DNA of 64,000 nucleotides from an uncultured Rhodopila sp. (GCF_903915725.1 NZ_CAIWTY010000086.1:148341-212340); one strand, 5' to 3'. Shown: positions 1 through 8,634, counted from the first letter of the stretch. The notes: a model not told the origin generated them from the sequence alone. Program-made: numbers and translations.

Positions 1-909
1 CGCGGAGGCCGCCTCCGCCCCGGCGGCGATCAGCAGGCGGAACGCGGTGGGTGAGCCGGCCAGGTTGGTGATGCCGTGGGTTTTGATGATACGGTAGGTG
101 CTCTCCGCCGTGAACGGCCCGTCATAGAACGTGGTGGTCAGGCCCATCATCAGCGGCCCCGTCACCGCATAATACAATCCATACGCCCACCCGGGATCGG
201 CGATGTTCCAGAACTTGTCCTCCGGACGCAGATCCACCGCGTCGCGCATGTAGACGTAGAACGGCAGCAGCGCCTTCAGCGGCACCGGCACGCCCTTGGC
301 CAGCCCGGTGGTGCCGGAGGTGGACATCATCAGGAACAGATCCTCCCCAAGCCGCAGGACCGGCTCGAACACCGGGCTCTGCGCGGCGAGTTCGGCGCGG
401 AAGTCGAAATCCGCCTCCCGCACCGGCGCGCCAGTGACTGCGGCCACCGGGGGCGCATTCGCGATCTCGTCGAGCTTCGCCCGGTTCGCCGCATCGGTCA
501 CCACCAGCTTCGTCGCACCGAGCTTGAGGCGGTGCTCGATCGCCTTCGGCCCGAACGCGGTGAACAGCGGCTGATACACCGCACCCGCGCGCCACGTGCC
601 AAGGATTGTGACCAGCAGTTCCGGCGTGCGCGGCAGCATCCCCGCGACCACGTCGCCCGGGCCGATGCCGCGCGCGGTCAGGAAGCCGGCGAAGCGGGCG
701 GATTGCTCCTGCAACGCCGCGAATGTCAGGCTGGCCCGGCGCCCGTCCTGGCTTTCGTATTCCAGCGCGATCCCACCGGAGGCGACATGCCGATCGCAGC
801 ACTCGACGCAGGCGTTGAGGCCGTTTTCCAGGCTGCCGTGCAGCTTCGCGGCCAGGGCTTCGACGCTGAACGACGCGATGGCATCCGCATAGTCGGGACG
901 ATCGGTCAT
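1..909 (-). CDS. AMP-forming acyl-CoA synthetase (C-terminus outside window)
   Basis: Cytosolic ANL-superfamily enzyme that activates a short-chain carboxylic acid to its acyl-AMP and then acyl-CoA; acetate or propionate are the likely substrates, by inference. I translated the minus strand from the ATG at 909, preceded by a GGAGGAGA ribosome site, and it stays open to base 1, giving 303 residues without a stop. The ATP-binding P-loop reads STSGTTGLAKGVPVP, followed by WNIADPGWAYGLYY and FYDGPFTAEST, as in acetyl/propionyl-CoA synthetase-like proteins. The C-terminal half, with the AMP-binding and hinge motifs, lies beyond the left edge. It is divergent from an AraC-type regulator, a common arrangement for a regulator and its target. 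Confidence 0.88.
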   Translation of the reverse strand, partial: MTDRPDYADAIASFSVEALAAKLHGSLENGLNACVECCDRHVASGGIALEYESQDGRRASLTFAALQEQSARFAGFLTARGIGPGDVVAGMLPRTPELLVTILGTWRAGAVYQPLFTAFGPKAIEHRLKLGATKLVVTDAANRAKLDEIANAPPVAAVTGAPVREADFDFRAELAAQSPVFEPVLRLGEDLFLMMSTSGTTGLAKGVPVPLKALLPFYVYMRDAVDLRPEDKFWNIADPGWAYGLYYAVTGPLMMGLTTTFYDGPFTAESTYRIIKTHGITNLAGSPTAFRLLIAAGAEAASA

Positions 910-1048
910 GGGTATCTCCTCCGCCGGGTCATTATTTGTTCTTTGAAGGCGCAACGCCTCCGGGGCGATTGAACATCAGGACCGAGTGGCAATCGATGCC
1001 CGCACCGCGTATATTTTGCGGCCGGTTTTGCCATAGCGCGGGACGGAC

Positions 1049-2050
1049 ATGGAACGGCGGACGATCGCAGCCTGCTTTGTCGAGGAGGCGCTGGACAGCC
1101 TGCGCCGCCGCGGCCTCTCGACTGAACCGGTCTTAAATGCGGCCGGACTGCCTGAGTGGATGCGGGAGCCGGTCTCGGCCGAACGCTATGGCGCGCTGTG
1201 GCTGGCGATCGCCGCGGCGATCGGGGACGAGTTCTTCGGCCTCGGCGGGCGGCCGATGCGGCCGGGCAGTTTTACGCTCCTGTGCCATTGCGTGCTGCAC
1301 ACCGCGACTTTGGAGCAGGCCCTGCACCGCGCGCTGCGCTTCCTCGGCATCGTTCTGGACGATCCGCGCGGGGCGCTGGTGGTGGCAGACGGGATGGCCC
1401 AGATCGTCCTGACGGATGCCGGGGCGCCGCGGTCGGCGTTCGCCTACCGGACCTTCTGGTTGATCGTGCATGGCATCACCTGCTGGTTGGTCGGGCGGCG
1501 CATCCCGCTGCGCCTGGCCGACTTCCGCTGCCCGATGCCGGATCATGGCGCCGAATACGGGCTGCTGTTCGGCGCCCCGGTGCGGTTCGGGCAGCCGGTC
1601 AACCGCCTGGCCTTCGATGCGTCGTATCTGCGGCTGCCGGCGGTGCGGACCGAGCGCATGCTGAAACAGTTTCTCCGCGGCGCTCCGGCCAACATCCTGG
1701 TGCGATACCGCTACGATGGCGGACTTGTCGCCCGGGTGCGCGGCCTGTTGCGGACGACTCCCCCCGTATCCTGGCCGGGCTTTGAGGGGCTGGCGGCGCT
1801 GTTGCGGCTGCCGGCATCCACGCTGCGCCATCGGTTGCGTCACGAAGGCCAGAGCTACCGGGCGATCAAGGACGAGATCCGCCGCGAACTGGCCGACGAA
1901 TGGCTGCTGCACAGCCGGCGGAGTGTCGGGGACATCGCCACCGAACTCGGCTTCGCCGAACCGAGCGCCTTTCACCGCGCTTTCCGCAAGTGGGAATCCA
2001 GCAGTCCCGGCGCCTTCCGCGCGCATCGGCTGCGTAGAGATGCGGTATGA
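1049..2050 (+). CDS. AraC-family transcriptional regulator
   Basis: DNA-binding regulator of 333 residues. The N-terminal ~220 residues resemble the arabinose-binding-like domain of OruR/ArgR-type AraC proteins (the LPEWMREPVSAERYGALW and FGLGGRPMRPGSF region). The C-terminal ~100 residues carry two helix-turn-helix units, the second being SVGDIATELGFAEPSAFHR followed by FRKWESSSPGAFR, the AraC family signature. No transmembrane segment is seen. It is transcribed away from the acyl-CoA synthetase 139 bp to the left, so control of fatty or carboxylic acid activation is the simplest guess. The effector cannot be told from sequence. Confidence 0.88.
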   Translation: MERRTIAACFVEEALDSLRRRGLSTEPVLNAAGLPEWMREPVSAERYGALWLAIAAAIGDEFFGLGGRPMRPGSFTLLCHCVLHTATLEQALHRALRFLGIVLDDPRGALVVADGMAQIVLTDAGAPRSAFAYRTFWLIVHGITCWLVGRRIPLRLADFRCPMPDHGAEYGLLFGAPVRFGQPVNRLAFDASYLRLPAVRTERMLKQFLRGAPANILVRYRYDGGLVARVRGLLRTTPPVSWPGFEGLAALLRLPASTLRHRLRHEGQSYRAIKDEIRRELADEWLLHSRRSVGDIATELGFAEPSAFHRAFRKWESSSPGAFRAHRLRRDAV

Positions 2051-2220
2051 TGGGGCTGCTTCTGTAGCTGCGAACGCTCACACCGATAAAACCGAAGTGA
2101 ACGGTCGCGGCGATGGTGTCGGCATCGCTACGGCACAATCAACCCCGCATGTGGCCGGGGTCACATGCGCTATCCTCCGGCTGTGAGAGACTTCGGCCTG
2201 CCCGCAGAAGGACAGTCAAC

Positions 2221-2451
2221 ATGAGAATCTCCAAAGAAGCCCTCGCCCTCAGAGTCGTCGTGCGCCGCGTCCGGACAGGTACGGCGCCGTTTTGTTGGGA
2301 AGTCCATCGTGACCCGGAACTGCAGCCAATCCATGTCTCGCATGAGACATTCCGCAGCATGGAAGCCGCCTATGGGGCCGGCCTGGCCAAGTTGGCCGAC
2401 TTTATCCCGCAACGGCGAACGGCTGCACATCAGCCAGCGCCGGACGCCTGA
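2221..2451 (+). CDS. Small hypothetical protein (76 aa)
   Basis: I do not recognise a family. The ATG at 2221 has an AGAAGGA ribosome site seven bases upstream, which favours it over an in-frame start at 2113. The product is basic at the N-terminus (RISKEALALRVVVRRVR) and then reads like a globular mini-protein with PFCWEVHRD and a short helix, without membrane segments. It lies alone between the AraC-type regulator and the convergent PPK2 gene, with only 43 bp to the PPK2 stop. It could be a lineage-specific small protein; expression is unproven. Confidence 0.5.
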   Translation: MRISKEALALRVVVRRVRTGTAPFCWEVHRDPELQPIHVSHETFRSMEAAYGAGLAKLADFIPQRRTAAHQPAPDA

Positions 2452-2494
2452 AACGGCCGACGCATCCGGCGCCTGCTCGAGCCCGCTCCGGCGC

Positions 2495-3364
2495 TCACTC
2501 AGCCAGTTGGTCCCGTATTGCCAGCAATTCGCTGTGGCGCTCCGGCGTCGTTTCGGGGTAGCTCATTTTCAACCCCGTCAGCGTCTGCACGATGACCTCC
2601 GACACGATCAGCCGGGCATTGTGTTTGTCATCGGCCGGAACGACGAACCACGGCGCATGATCTGTGCTGGTCGCTTCGAGGCACTTTTCATACGCCTTCA
2701 TATATTTGTCCCAGAATTTCCGCTCCTCGATATCCGCCTGGCTGAACTTCCAGTTCTTCTCCGGATCGTCGATGCGATCAAGGAACCTTCTTCGCTGTTC
2801 CTCTTTCGAGAGATGCAGAAAGAACTTGAGAATCCGCGTTCCGTTCGCATGTAAATGCCGTTCCAGATCCGTGATCGACTGGTAGCGGCTTTGCCAGAAT
2901 CGTTTGTCATCGGGCGACGCATCGGGCAGTCCCTCACCCAGCAAAATTTCAGGATGCACCCGGGCGATCAAAACTTCCTCGTAATAGGAACGGTTGAAAA
3001 TGCCGATCCGGCCGCGTTCCGGAAGGTCGCGGGTGGTGCGCCAGAGGAAATCGTGCTGCAGTTCGATCGCGCTCGGGTGCTTGAAGCTGAACACCTGGCA
3101 GCCCTGAGGATTCACCCCCGACATGACGTGCTTGATCGCGCCGTCCTTGCCCGCCGCATCCATCGCCTGGAAGATCAGCAGGATGGCGTGACTGTTCGAC
3201 GCATAAAGAAGCTGCTGTTGCTTGCTCAAGCGATCGACATGGTCGCTCAACAGCGCGTGGTAATCTTCCTTCGACTTGTAGATCGGCTTTACCGCCGTCG
3301 GCCATGTGTCCAGCTCCACCGTGTCGCCCTCACGGACGCGAAAATCCTTCGGCTTGATCTTCAT
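2495..3364 (-). CDS. ppk2: Polyphosphate kinase 2 family protein
   Basis: Cytosolic nucleotide kinase of the PPK2 family, which transfers phosphate between polyphosphate and nucleotides. The 289-residue length fits a single-domain PPK2. The Walker A loop is MDAAGKDG at about residues 68-75, and further family blocks are [29 protein letters not shown] and the lid-module region with [17 protein letters not shown]. It lies downstream of the MaoC/PTA fusion on the same strand (46 bp gap), so it may be read with it, linking acyl-phosphate, polyphosphate and PHA metabolism. AMP, ADP or GDP preference (class I to III) cannot be assigned safely. Confidence 0.92.
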   Translation of the reverse strand: MKIKPKDFRVREGDTVELDTWPTAVKPIYKSKEDYHALLSDHVDRLSKQQQLLYASNSHAILLIFQAMDAAGKDGAIKHVMSGVNPQGCQVFSFKHPSAIELQHDFLWRTTRDLPERGRIGIFNRSYYEEVLIARVHPEILLGEGLPDASPDDKRFWQSRYQSITDLERHLHANGTRILKFFLHLSKEEQRRRFLDRIDDPEKNWKFSQADIEERKFWDKYMKAYEKCLEATSTDHAPWFVVPADDKHNARLIVSEVIVQTLTGLKMSYPETTPERHSELLAIRDQLAE

Positions 3365-3409
3365 CGCGCAGTCCTCCCGTAACGATCGTGCCCCGCTTCG
3401 CGACTTCTG

Positions 3410-4837
3410 TCACCCCTGCTCAGGCGCCAGCGCCGCCTGCCTCGCCTGCGCCATCAGCACCGCCACCGCGCACGACGCGATCCGCGTCCGCTCCGAATCC
3501 GCCCGGCTGGTCAAAATTATCGGCACGCGCGCACCGACGACGACGCCCGCCGCATCGGCCCCGGCCAGGAAGGCGAGCTGCTTGGCCAGCATGTTGCCGG
3601 CCTCCAGGTCCGGCACCACCAGGATATCGGCCCGACCGGCGACCGGCGAAACGATGCCCTTGTCCCGAGCCGCCTTCGGGCTGACCGCGTTATCGAACGC
3701 CAGCGGCCCGTCCACGACCCCGCCGGTGATCTGGCCGCGATCCGCCATCTTGCAAAGCGCCGCGGCATCCACGGTCGATCGCATCTCCGGATTGACCACC
3801 TCCACCGCCGCCAGTATCGCCACCCGGGGCTCCTTCACCCCCATGACATGCGCGAGGTCGATGGCGTTCTGCACGATGTCGCGCTTGATCTCCAATGTCG
3901 GCGCGATATTGATCGCGGCATCGGTGATCAGCAATGGCCGCGGATATGTCGGCACATCGAGCACATAAACGTGGCTGAGCCGCCGTTCCGTCCGCAATCC
4001 GGTTTCCGCCGCAACGACCTCATGCATCAGCTCATCGGTGTGCAGGGAGCCTTTCATCAGCAGCACCGCCTCGCCCGCCCGCACCAGTGCCACCGCGCGC
4101 GCCGCGGCCGCGTGGCTGTGCGGCACGTCCACCAGGCGGTAGCGGCTGATATCGAATCCCCCCGCCGCTGCCGCGGCCTGGATCTTCGCCGCCGGGCCGA
4201 CGAGGATCGGGATGACCAGCCCCAGTTGCGCGACCTCCACCGCCGCGCCCAGCGACAGCGCATCGCACGGATGCACCACCGCCATCGGCACCGCCGGCCG
4301 ACCGGCGGCATGCGCCATCAGATCGCGGAAGCGCTGGTGACGCATCATCCGGACATCGGGCAGTTCGGTGCGGTTGCGGCGGACTTTCTCGGTCGGAGCC
4401 TGCACCTCGGCAGTCCCTGTGATCACCTCCTTGCCGTCCTGATTGGTGCAGTGGCAATCGAACACCACGTGGTGCCTGCCGGGGATCTTTTCGCGCGCAA
4501 CGATCCGCGTCGTGATCGTGTCGCCGATGCCAATCGGATGATGGAAATGCAGGTCCTGGGAAATGTAGATGGTGCCCGGTCCCGGCAGTTCCGTGCCCAG
4601 CACGGCGGAGATCAGCGCGCCGCCCCACATGCCATGCGCGATGATCCGGTGGAACAGATCCGTTTCGGCGTAGGCAGGATCGAGATGCGCCGGATTGACG
4701 TCGCCGGAGACGACGGCGAACAGCTCGATATCCTCCTGCGTCAGCGTCCGCACGGCGCTGGCGCTCTCGCCGATGGCGATTTCATCGAAGGTGCGGTTTT
4801 CGATCATCGAATCGTTGGATACTTGAGCCAGATCCAC
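3410..4837 (-). CDS. Bifunctional MaoC-like enoyl-CoA hydratase / phosphate acyltransferase
   Basis: Fusion protein of 475 residues. Residues ~12-150 form a MaoC hot-dog domain (AVVSGDVNPAHLDPAYA, the hydratase-2 motif region, then FHRIIAHGMWGGALISA). Residues ~165-470 are a PTA/PTB phosphotransacylase domain interconverting acyl-CoA and acyl-phosphate (GGVVDGPLAFDNAVSPKAA near the C-terminus). I chose the GTG at 4837 because an AAAGGAAAG ribosome site lies just upstream; an ATG at residue 11 is the alternative. It follows phaC by 27 bp, so co-transcription is likely. This fusion is often grouped with phaC and acetate kinase in alphaproteobacteria; no acetate kinase is present here, and PPK2 follows instead. 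Confidence 0.92.
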   Translation of the reverse strand: MDLAQVSNDSMIENRTFDEIAIGESASAVRTLTQEDIELFAVVSGDVNPAHLDPAYAETDLFHRIIAHGMWGGALISAVLGTELPGPGTIYISQDLHFHHPIGIGDTITTRIVAREKIPGRHHVVFDCHCTNQDGKEVITGTAEVQAPTEKVRRNRTELPDVRMMRHQRFRDLMAHAAGRPAVPMAVVHPCDALSLGAAVEVAQLGLVIPILVGPAAKIQAAAAAGGFDISRYRLVDVPHSHAAAARAVALVRAGEAVLLMKGSLHTDELMHEVVAAETGLRTERRLSHVYVLDVPTYPRPLLITDAAINIAPTLEIKRDIVQNAIDLAHVMGVKEPRVAILAAVEVVNPEMRSTVDAAALCKMADRGQITGGVVDGPLAFDNAVSPKAARDKGIVSPVAGRADILVVPDLEAGNMLAKQLAFLAGADAAGVVVGARVPIILTSRADSERTRIASCAVAVLMAQARQAALAPEQG

Positions 4838-4864
4838 GGTTTCTTTCCTTTTTTCCAGCCGCCG

Positions 4865-6583
4865 TCACGCTTCCAGCACATAGGTTCCGGGCGCATCGCA
4901 CAGCGCCGGGCCCATCGGCGGCGGATCCATCGGCTGGCCGGAGCGCTGTTGCAGCCAGCGGTTCCACTCCAGCCACCACGACCCGTCCCGCGGCGCCGTT
5001 GCGGCCTGCCAGTCGTCCGGACCGAAGGTATGGCCGCCGGGCTCGCGGACGCGGATGCGGAAATGCCGGTGCGGGTGGCCGGGCTCGCTGACGATCCCGG
5101 CGTTGTGGCCGCCGGATGTCAGCACAAATGTCAGTTCGGCGTCGGTGAACAGATGCAGCTTATACACCGACTGCCACGGCGCGATATGATCCTGCTCGGT
5201 GCCCACCAGGAATACTGGCACCCGGATGTCCTCCAGCGCCAGCGGATGCCCGCCGGCGAGGAAGCGGCCCTCGGCGAGTTCGTTGCGCAAATACAGGCTG
5301 CGCAGATACTCGATATGCATGCGCGCCGGCAGGCGGGTCCCGTCGGCATTCCAAGCCATCAGGTCGAACGCCGCTTCCTGCCGCCCGAGCAGATAGCGGT
5401 GAATGACCCGCGACCAGACCAGGTCGTTGGACTGCAGCATCTGGAACGCGCCACCCATCTGCTCGGGGCTGAGAAATCCTTGCGTCCGCATCATGTCGCC
5501 GAGGAAACTGAGCTGGTCTTCGGTGATGAACAGTTGCAATTCACCCGCCTCGGTGAAGTCGGTCTGCGCGGCGAACAGCGATACGCTGGCCAGACGATCG
5601 TCATTGTCGCGCGCCATCGCGGCGGCGGCGATGGTCAGAAGCGTGCCGCCGAGGCAGTAGCCGGCGGCATGCACTTTCGCGCCACCGCAGATCGTCCGGA
5701 TCGCATCCAGCGCCGCCATGACGCCCAGCGTGCGGTAATCCTCGAACGCCGTGTCCTGCATCTCCGCGCCGGGGTTGCGCCAGGAGATCGCGAACACCGT
5801 GCGGCCCTGCTCAACCAGCCAGCGGATCAGCGAGTTCCCCGGCGACAGATCGAGGATGTAATACTTCATGATCCAGGCCGGCACGATGAGTACCGGTTCG
5901 GCGCTGACCTTGGCGGTGGCGGGCACGTACTGGATCAGTTCGATCAGGCTGTTGCGGAACACCACCTTGCCCGGCGTCACCGCCAGATTCTTGCCGGCGG
6001 CAAATCCGCCGCGCGCCGGCGTGCCGTTCGCGTCGTGCAGCAGGTTGACCAGGCCATCGACGAAGTTCCGTCCGCCGGTGGCCCGGGTGGCCTCGATCAC
6101 TTCCGGATTCAGCCAGGGAACGTTGGACGGCGCGATCAGGTCAAGCCATTGGCGTACGGTAAACGCGACCATTCTCCGGTTGCGCGGATTGACCCCCGGC
6201 GGTTCGGCAACGACGCTGTCCCACCACGCTTCGCCGAGCAGCACGGCCTGGGTCAGCAGGTCGTACGGGTGCTTCTGCCAGGCGGGACTGGCGAAGCGAT
6301 GGTCGCCCGGCGGCGGCGTCACCTTCGGCTCCATCCCCGTCGCGATCCGGACCAGCCGGTGCCATTGCTCCAGCCCGGTCCGCATCAGTTCCGCCGTCTG
6401 GTTCGGCGCGTTGGCCGCGTGGGCGGCCCAATCAAGATAGGCCAGCGCGACGGTCCAGGGCGAGCGGCCGCCGGTGAAGCGGCTCTGCCAGGCATGCAGC
6501 CATTGATCGGCCTCCGCTGGTGCGACGCGATGGTCCCGCGGCTGCGCGTCCGGCAGCAAAACGAGTGGGTTCGTGTCGGGCAT
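4865..6583 (-). CDS. phaC: Poly(3-hydroxyalkanoate) synthase (PhaC family)
   Basis: Polymerises hydroxyacyl-CoA into polyhydroxyalkanoate storage granules. The protein has 572 residues, usual for class I synthases. The lipase-like box is GYCLGG with the catalytic cysteine at about residue 310, and the late region SGGHNAGIVSEPG carries the catalytic histidine. The N-terminal region (residues ~95-200) matches the PhaC N domain, with WLNPEVIEATRATGGRN. It is the first gene of a leftward unit with the MaoC/PTA fusion and probably ppk2. The 167-bp region to the divergent stress protein holds an 8-bp-stem hairpin (6605-6629) and an FNR/FixK-like box, suggesting oxygen-dependent control. Confidence 0.95.
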   Translation of the reverse strand: MPDTNPLVLLPDAQPRDHRVAPAEADQWLHAWQSRFTGGRSPWTVALAYLDWAAHAANAPNQTAELMRTGLEQWHRLVRIATGMEPKVTPPPGDHRFASPAWQKHPYDLLTQAVLLGEAWWDSVVAEPPGVNPRNRRMVAFTVRQWLDLIAPSNVPWLNPEVIEATRATGGRNFVDGLVNLLHDANGTPARGGFAAGKNLAVTPGKVVFRNSLIELIQYVPATAKVSAEPVLIVPAWIMKYYILDLSPGNSLIRWLVEQGRTVFAISWRNPGAEMQDTAFEDYRTLGVMAALDAIRTICGGAKVHAAGYCLGGTLLTIAAAAMARDNDDRLASVSLFAAQTDFTEAGELQLFITEDQLSFLGDMMRTQGFLSPEQMGGAFQMLQSNDLVWSRVIHRYLLGRQEAAFDLMAWNADGTRLPARMHIEYLRSLYLRNELAEGRFLAGGHPLALEDIRVPVFLVGTEQDHIAPWQSVYKLHLFTDAELTFVLTSGGHNAGIVSEPGHPHRHFRIRVREPGGHTFGPDDWQAATAPRDGSWWLEWNRWLQQRSGQPMDPPPMGPALCDAPGTYVLEA

Positions 6584-6604
6584 GAGAACATCCCCTATTC
6601 GTCA

Positions 6605-6629
6605 CGGATGGCGGCTATTCTGCCATCCG
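6605..6629. promoter_or_regulatory. Short hairpin upstream of phaC
   Basis: CGGATGGC and GCCATCCG form a perfect 8-bp stem around a 9-base loop. It begins 22 bp before the phaC start on the minus strand. It could be an operator or an mRNA leader structure; no protein family is suggested. Confidence 0.4.
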
Positions 6630-6670
6630 CCAGCGCGCGATGAACATAGGACCAATGCCGCAACGGCCGT

Positions 6671-6684
6671 TTGATCCACATCAT
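6671..6684. promoter_or_regulatory. FNR/FixK-type box between phaC and the universal stress gene
   Basis: TTGATCCACATCAT matches the FNR/FixK consensus TTGAT-N4-ATCAA in nine of ten defined positions. It lies 67 bp before the ATG of the stress protein and 88 bp before phaC on the other strand, so it could serve either promoter. PHA synthase and universal stress genes are frequent members of low-oxygen FNR/FixK regulons in alphaproteobacteria. This is a sequence match only. Confidence 0.55.
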
Positions 6685-6750
6685 TGGCGGGGGGAAGCCT
6701 GTCTGACCAACGTGTTACGATACAGGGCACTCTCGTTGGGGGGAATCACG

Positions 6751-7581
6751 ATGACCTATTCGACCGTGATGGTGAATCTGGAACTCGGCTGCTCCAACGC
6801 CGGCGTGATGGCGGCTGCCGGCGACCTCGCCGAGCGCTTCGGCTCCAGCGTCGTCGGCATCGCGGCGTGCCGGCGCAAGCCTCTGAGCGCGGCCGACGGC
6901 GACTATATCCCGGACGATTGGGTGGGGCATGACTGCGGTCAGCACGCGTGCGAAGTCCGAACGGCGGAGGCGGAATTCCGCGACGCGCTGCACGGCCGGG
7001 CGAAGACGATTTCATGGCGATCGAAGATGATTTCCGAGCCGTTGGCGGATTATCTCGGCGACGAAGCGCGGTGCGCGGATATCGTCGTCACCGCCGCCTC
7101 GGCCGACACCCCTTCGGACCTGACCCGGCGGGTCAATCCGGGTGATCTGCTGCTGGCGATGGGGCGGCCGGTGCTGGTGGTGCCATCCACGGCGGCGCCG
7201 TTGAATCTCGATCGCGCCGTGGTTGCCTGGAAGGAATCGCGGCAGGCGCGGCGTGCGGTGGCGGATGCCTTGCCGCTGCTGCAAAAGGCGACGCACGTGG
7301 CGGTCGCGACGATCGCCGCGGCGGAGGTGCTCGCCACCGCGCGGTCCTGCGTCGCGGATGTCGTAGTGTGGCTGAAGCAGCATGGCGTCAAGGCGGTCCC
7401 GGTGGTGGCGAAGCCGAACGGCGACGATGCGGCGCAGCTTCAGGGGATCGCGCGGGACCATGCAGCCGGGGTGATCGTCGCGGGTGCGTTTGGACAAAGC
7501 CGCCTGCGCGAATGGGCGCTGGGCGGGGTAACCCGGCACCTGCTGCTGCGCGGCCAGGGGTGTGCGCTGCTGTCGCATTAG
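6751..7581 (+). CDS. Tandem-domain universal stress protein (UspA family)
   Basis: Cytosolic stress protein of 276 residues with two UspA-like halves: residues ~1-145 (TYSTVMVNLELGCSN ... GDLLLAMGRPVLVVPS) and ~150-276 (LDRAVVAWKESRQARRAV ... GAFGQSRLREWALGG). The second half ends with the GxSRxRE...GGVTRHLL pattern, like the G-2x-G-9x-G nucleotide-binding motif of Usp proteins. I chose the ATG at 6751 because the in-frame start at 6640 would add a non-conserved stretch running through the FNR-like box. It is divergent from phaC. Its role is probably survival under energy or oxygen limitation, which is inference. Confidence 0.88.
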   Translation: MTYSTVMVNLELGCSNAGVMAAAGDLAERFGSSVVGIAACRRKPLSAADGDYIPDDWVGHDCGQHACEVRTAEAEFRDALHGRAKTISWRSKMISEPLADYLGDEARCADIVVTAASADTPSDLTRRVNPGDLLLAMGRPVLVVPSTAAPLNLDRAVVAWKESRQARRAVADALPLLQKATHVAVATIAAAEVLATARSCVADVVVWLKQHGVKAVPVVAKPNGDDAAQLQGIARDHAAGVIVAGAFGQSRLREWALGGVTRHLLLRGQGCALLSH

Positions 7582-7664
7582 CTGCCTACCCGATACGTTC
7601 AGGCAATGCAATTCCGAGGCTTGTGATCGCTCATCGGACGCCATGTCTTGGTCCTGTCTGTCCA

Positions 7665-8273
7665 CTACAGCCCAAGTTTGCCAGCCGGGCCAGCCTGGCT
7701 GAACTTGGCCCGCCGGACGTAGTTGCGCATTGTGGTCAGGCTCCGGTCCCGGGTGTGACCCATGATCTCCTCGTCAGGCACTCCGTTGCGATAGGCCGTC
7801 ATCACGAACCCCACGCGCAGTCTGTGCGGGCTGACCGGCTCCGCCAGCGTGCCTTTCAGACCGGCTGCGGCGGCGCGCTCGAGCAGGATCTGGCGCACCC
7901 CGTCCGTGCTCAGCCGGGCGCTCTCGACCGAACCGCCGCGGTTGACCTTGCGAAACAGCGGTCTGCCCTTGATCTCGGCCGGCTCGAGCCAATCCTTCGG
8001 CGGGGCAACCGGGCAGGTTTCCTGGGCCCTTCCATGCGGAATGGCAATTTTGGCACCTTCGCCCTGCTTGTCCGTCTTGGACCGTTCGATCAGCAGCTTC
8101 AGCCCCTCGTTAGTCCAGGTCACGTGCCCAACATCCAGCCCGACAAGTTCCGAGCGGCGGATTGACCCGGCGAAGCCGATCAGGAACAGCGCGCGGTCGC
8201 GCGCGCCAGCGATGCCGGCACCGCAAGCCCGGCACAGCTTGCGGTAAAGCCGAGTTTTTGCGCACCATGCCAA
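7665..8273 (-). CDS. Site-specific tyrosine recombinase, N-terminally truncated
   Basis: C-terminal catalytic domain of a phage-integrase-family recombinase, 202 residues from a TTG at 8273. The catalytic set is complete: Arg39 in SIRRSEL, Lys66 in ERSKTD, His150-x-x-Arg153 in SPHRLR, His173 in MGHTR and the nucleophile Tyr185 in MRNYVR. The core-binding N-terminal domain expected in family members of 300 or more residues is missing. The reading frame continues upstream without a stop but without recognisable integrase sequence, and runs into the inverted repeat at 8307-8341. This looks like a decayed or recombined mobile gene; cleavage chemistry may survive but specific DNA binding is doubtful. 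Confidence 0.8.
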   Translation of the reverse strand: MAWCAKTRLYRKLCRACGAGIAGARDRALFLIGFAGSIRRSELVGLDVGHVTWTNEGLKLLIERSKTDKQGEGAKIAIPHGRAQETCPVAPPKDWLEPAEIKGRPLFRKVNRGGSVESARLSTDGVRQILLERAAAAGLKGTLAEPVSPHRLRVGFVMTAYRNGVPDEEIMGHTRDRSLTTMRNYVRRAKFSQAGPAGKLGL

Positions 8274-8306
8274 GTAGTTGGCGACATCGGTCGCGTACGG
8301 GTCACC

Positions 8307-8341
8307 TGAAAATACGTGCTTATGCCGCCTTCCGGGTTATG
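8307..8341 (+). repeat. Left arm of inverted repeat beside the recombinase
   Basis: About 35 bp containing TTATGCCGCCTTCCGGGTTA. Its inverted partner lies at 8601-8634 with two or three substitutions and one indel by eye. Together they bound a ~330-bp non-coding module directly upstream of the truncated recombinase, which suggests recombinase attachment sites or the ends of a deleted element. Confidence 0.75.
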
Positions 8342-8386
8342 ACGGGTAGGAGCGACAAACCATAGCAGGACAACACTTGAGTTTAT

Positions 8387-8398
8387 CCCGGCATAATC
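8387..8398 (+). repeat. Inner inverted repeat, left half
   Basis: CCCGGCATAATC, the exact reverse complement of 8527-8538. It shares the GCATAA/TTATGC core with the outer arms, so four or more related half-sites are nested here. Confidence 0.65.
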
Positions 8399-8526
8399 GG
8401 AGGGTGGCCCGGGGCGCCGGGAGTTCGTCGTCGGCGCGGTAACAGGCGGGCAGATCCAGCGTCGATGCCGGTTTTCCGAGCGTCCGTTCCTCCTGGCGCA
8501 GTGCTGACCGTCAGGACAGGGTGTCG

Positions 8527-8538
8527 GATTATGCCGGG
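8527..8538 (-). repeat. Inner inverted repeat, right half
   Basis: GATTATGCCGGG, the exact reverse complement of 8387-8398. The 128 bp between the two halves has no supported gene. Confidence 0.65.
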
Positions 8539-8600
8539 GCCGCGACGCGGAAAACGCTGCTGGATCGGGCACGCAGCCCGCAATGATCGAGGCCACTCGG

Positions 8601-8634
8601 CATAACCGGAAGGCGGCATAAACCCGTATCTTCA
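8601..8634 (-). repeat. Right arm of inverted repeat beside the recombinase
   Basis: Starts CATAACCGGAAGGCGGCATA and is the inverted partner of 8307-8341. GC content falls clearly to the right of this arm, as expected at the edge of acquired DNA. Confidence 0.75.

Noticed and set aside
3848..6643. A 931-codon open frame on the plus strand
   Set aside because: It runs antisense through the phaC and MaoC/PTA genes, is rich in Arg, His and Gln, and has no domain. Long antisense frames are normal in GC-rich DNA.
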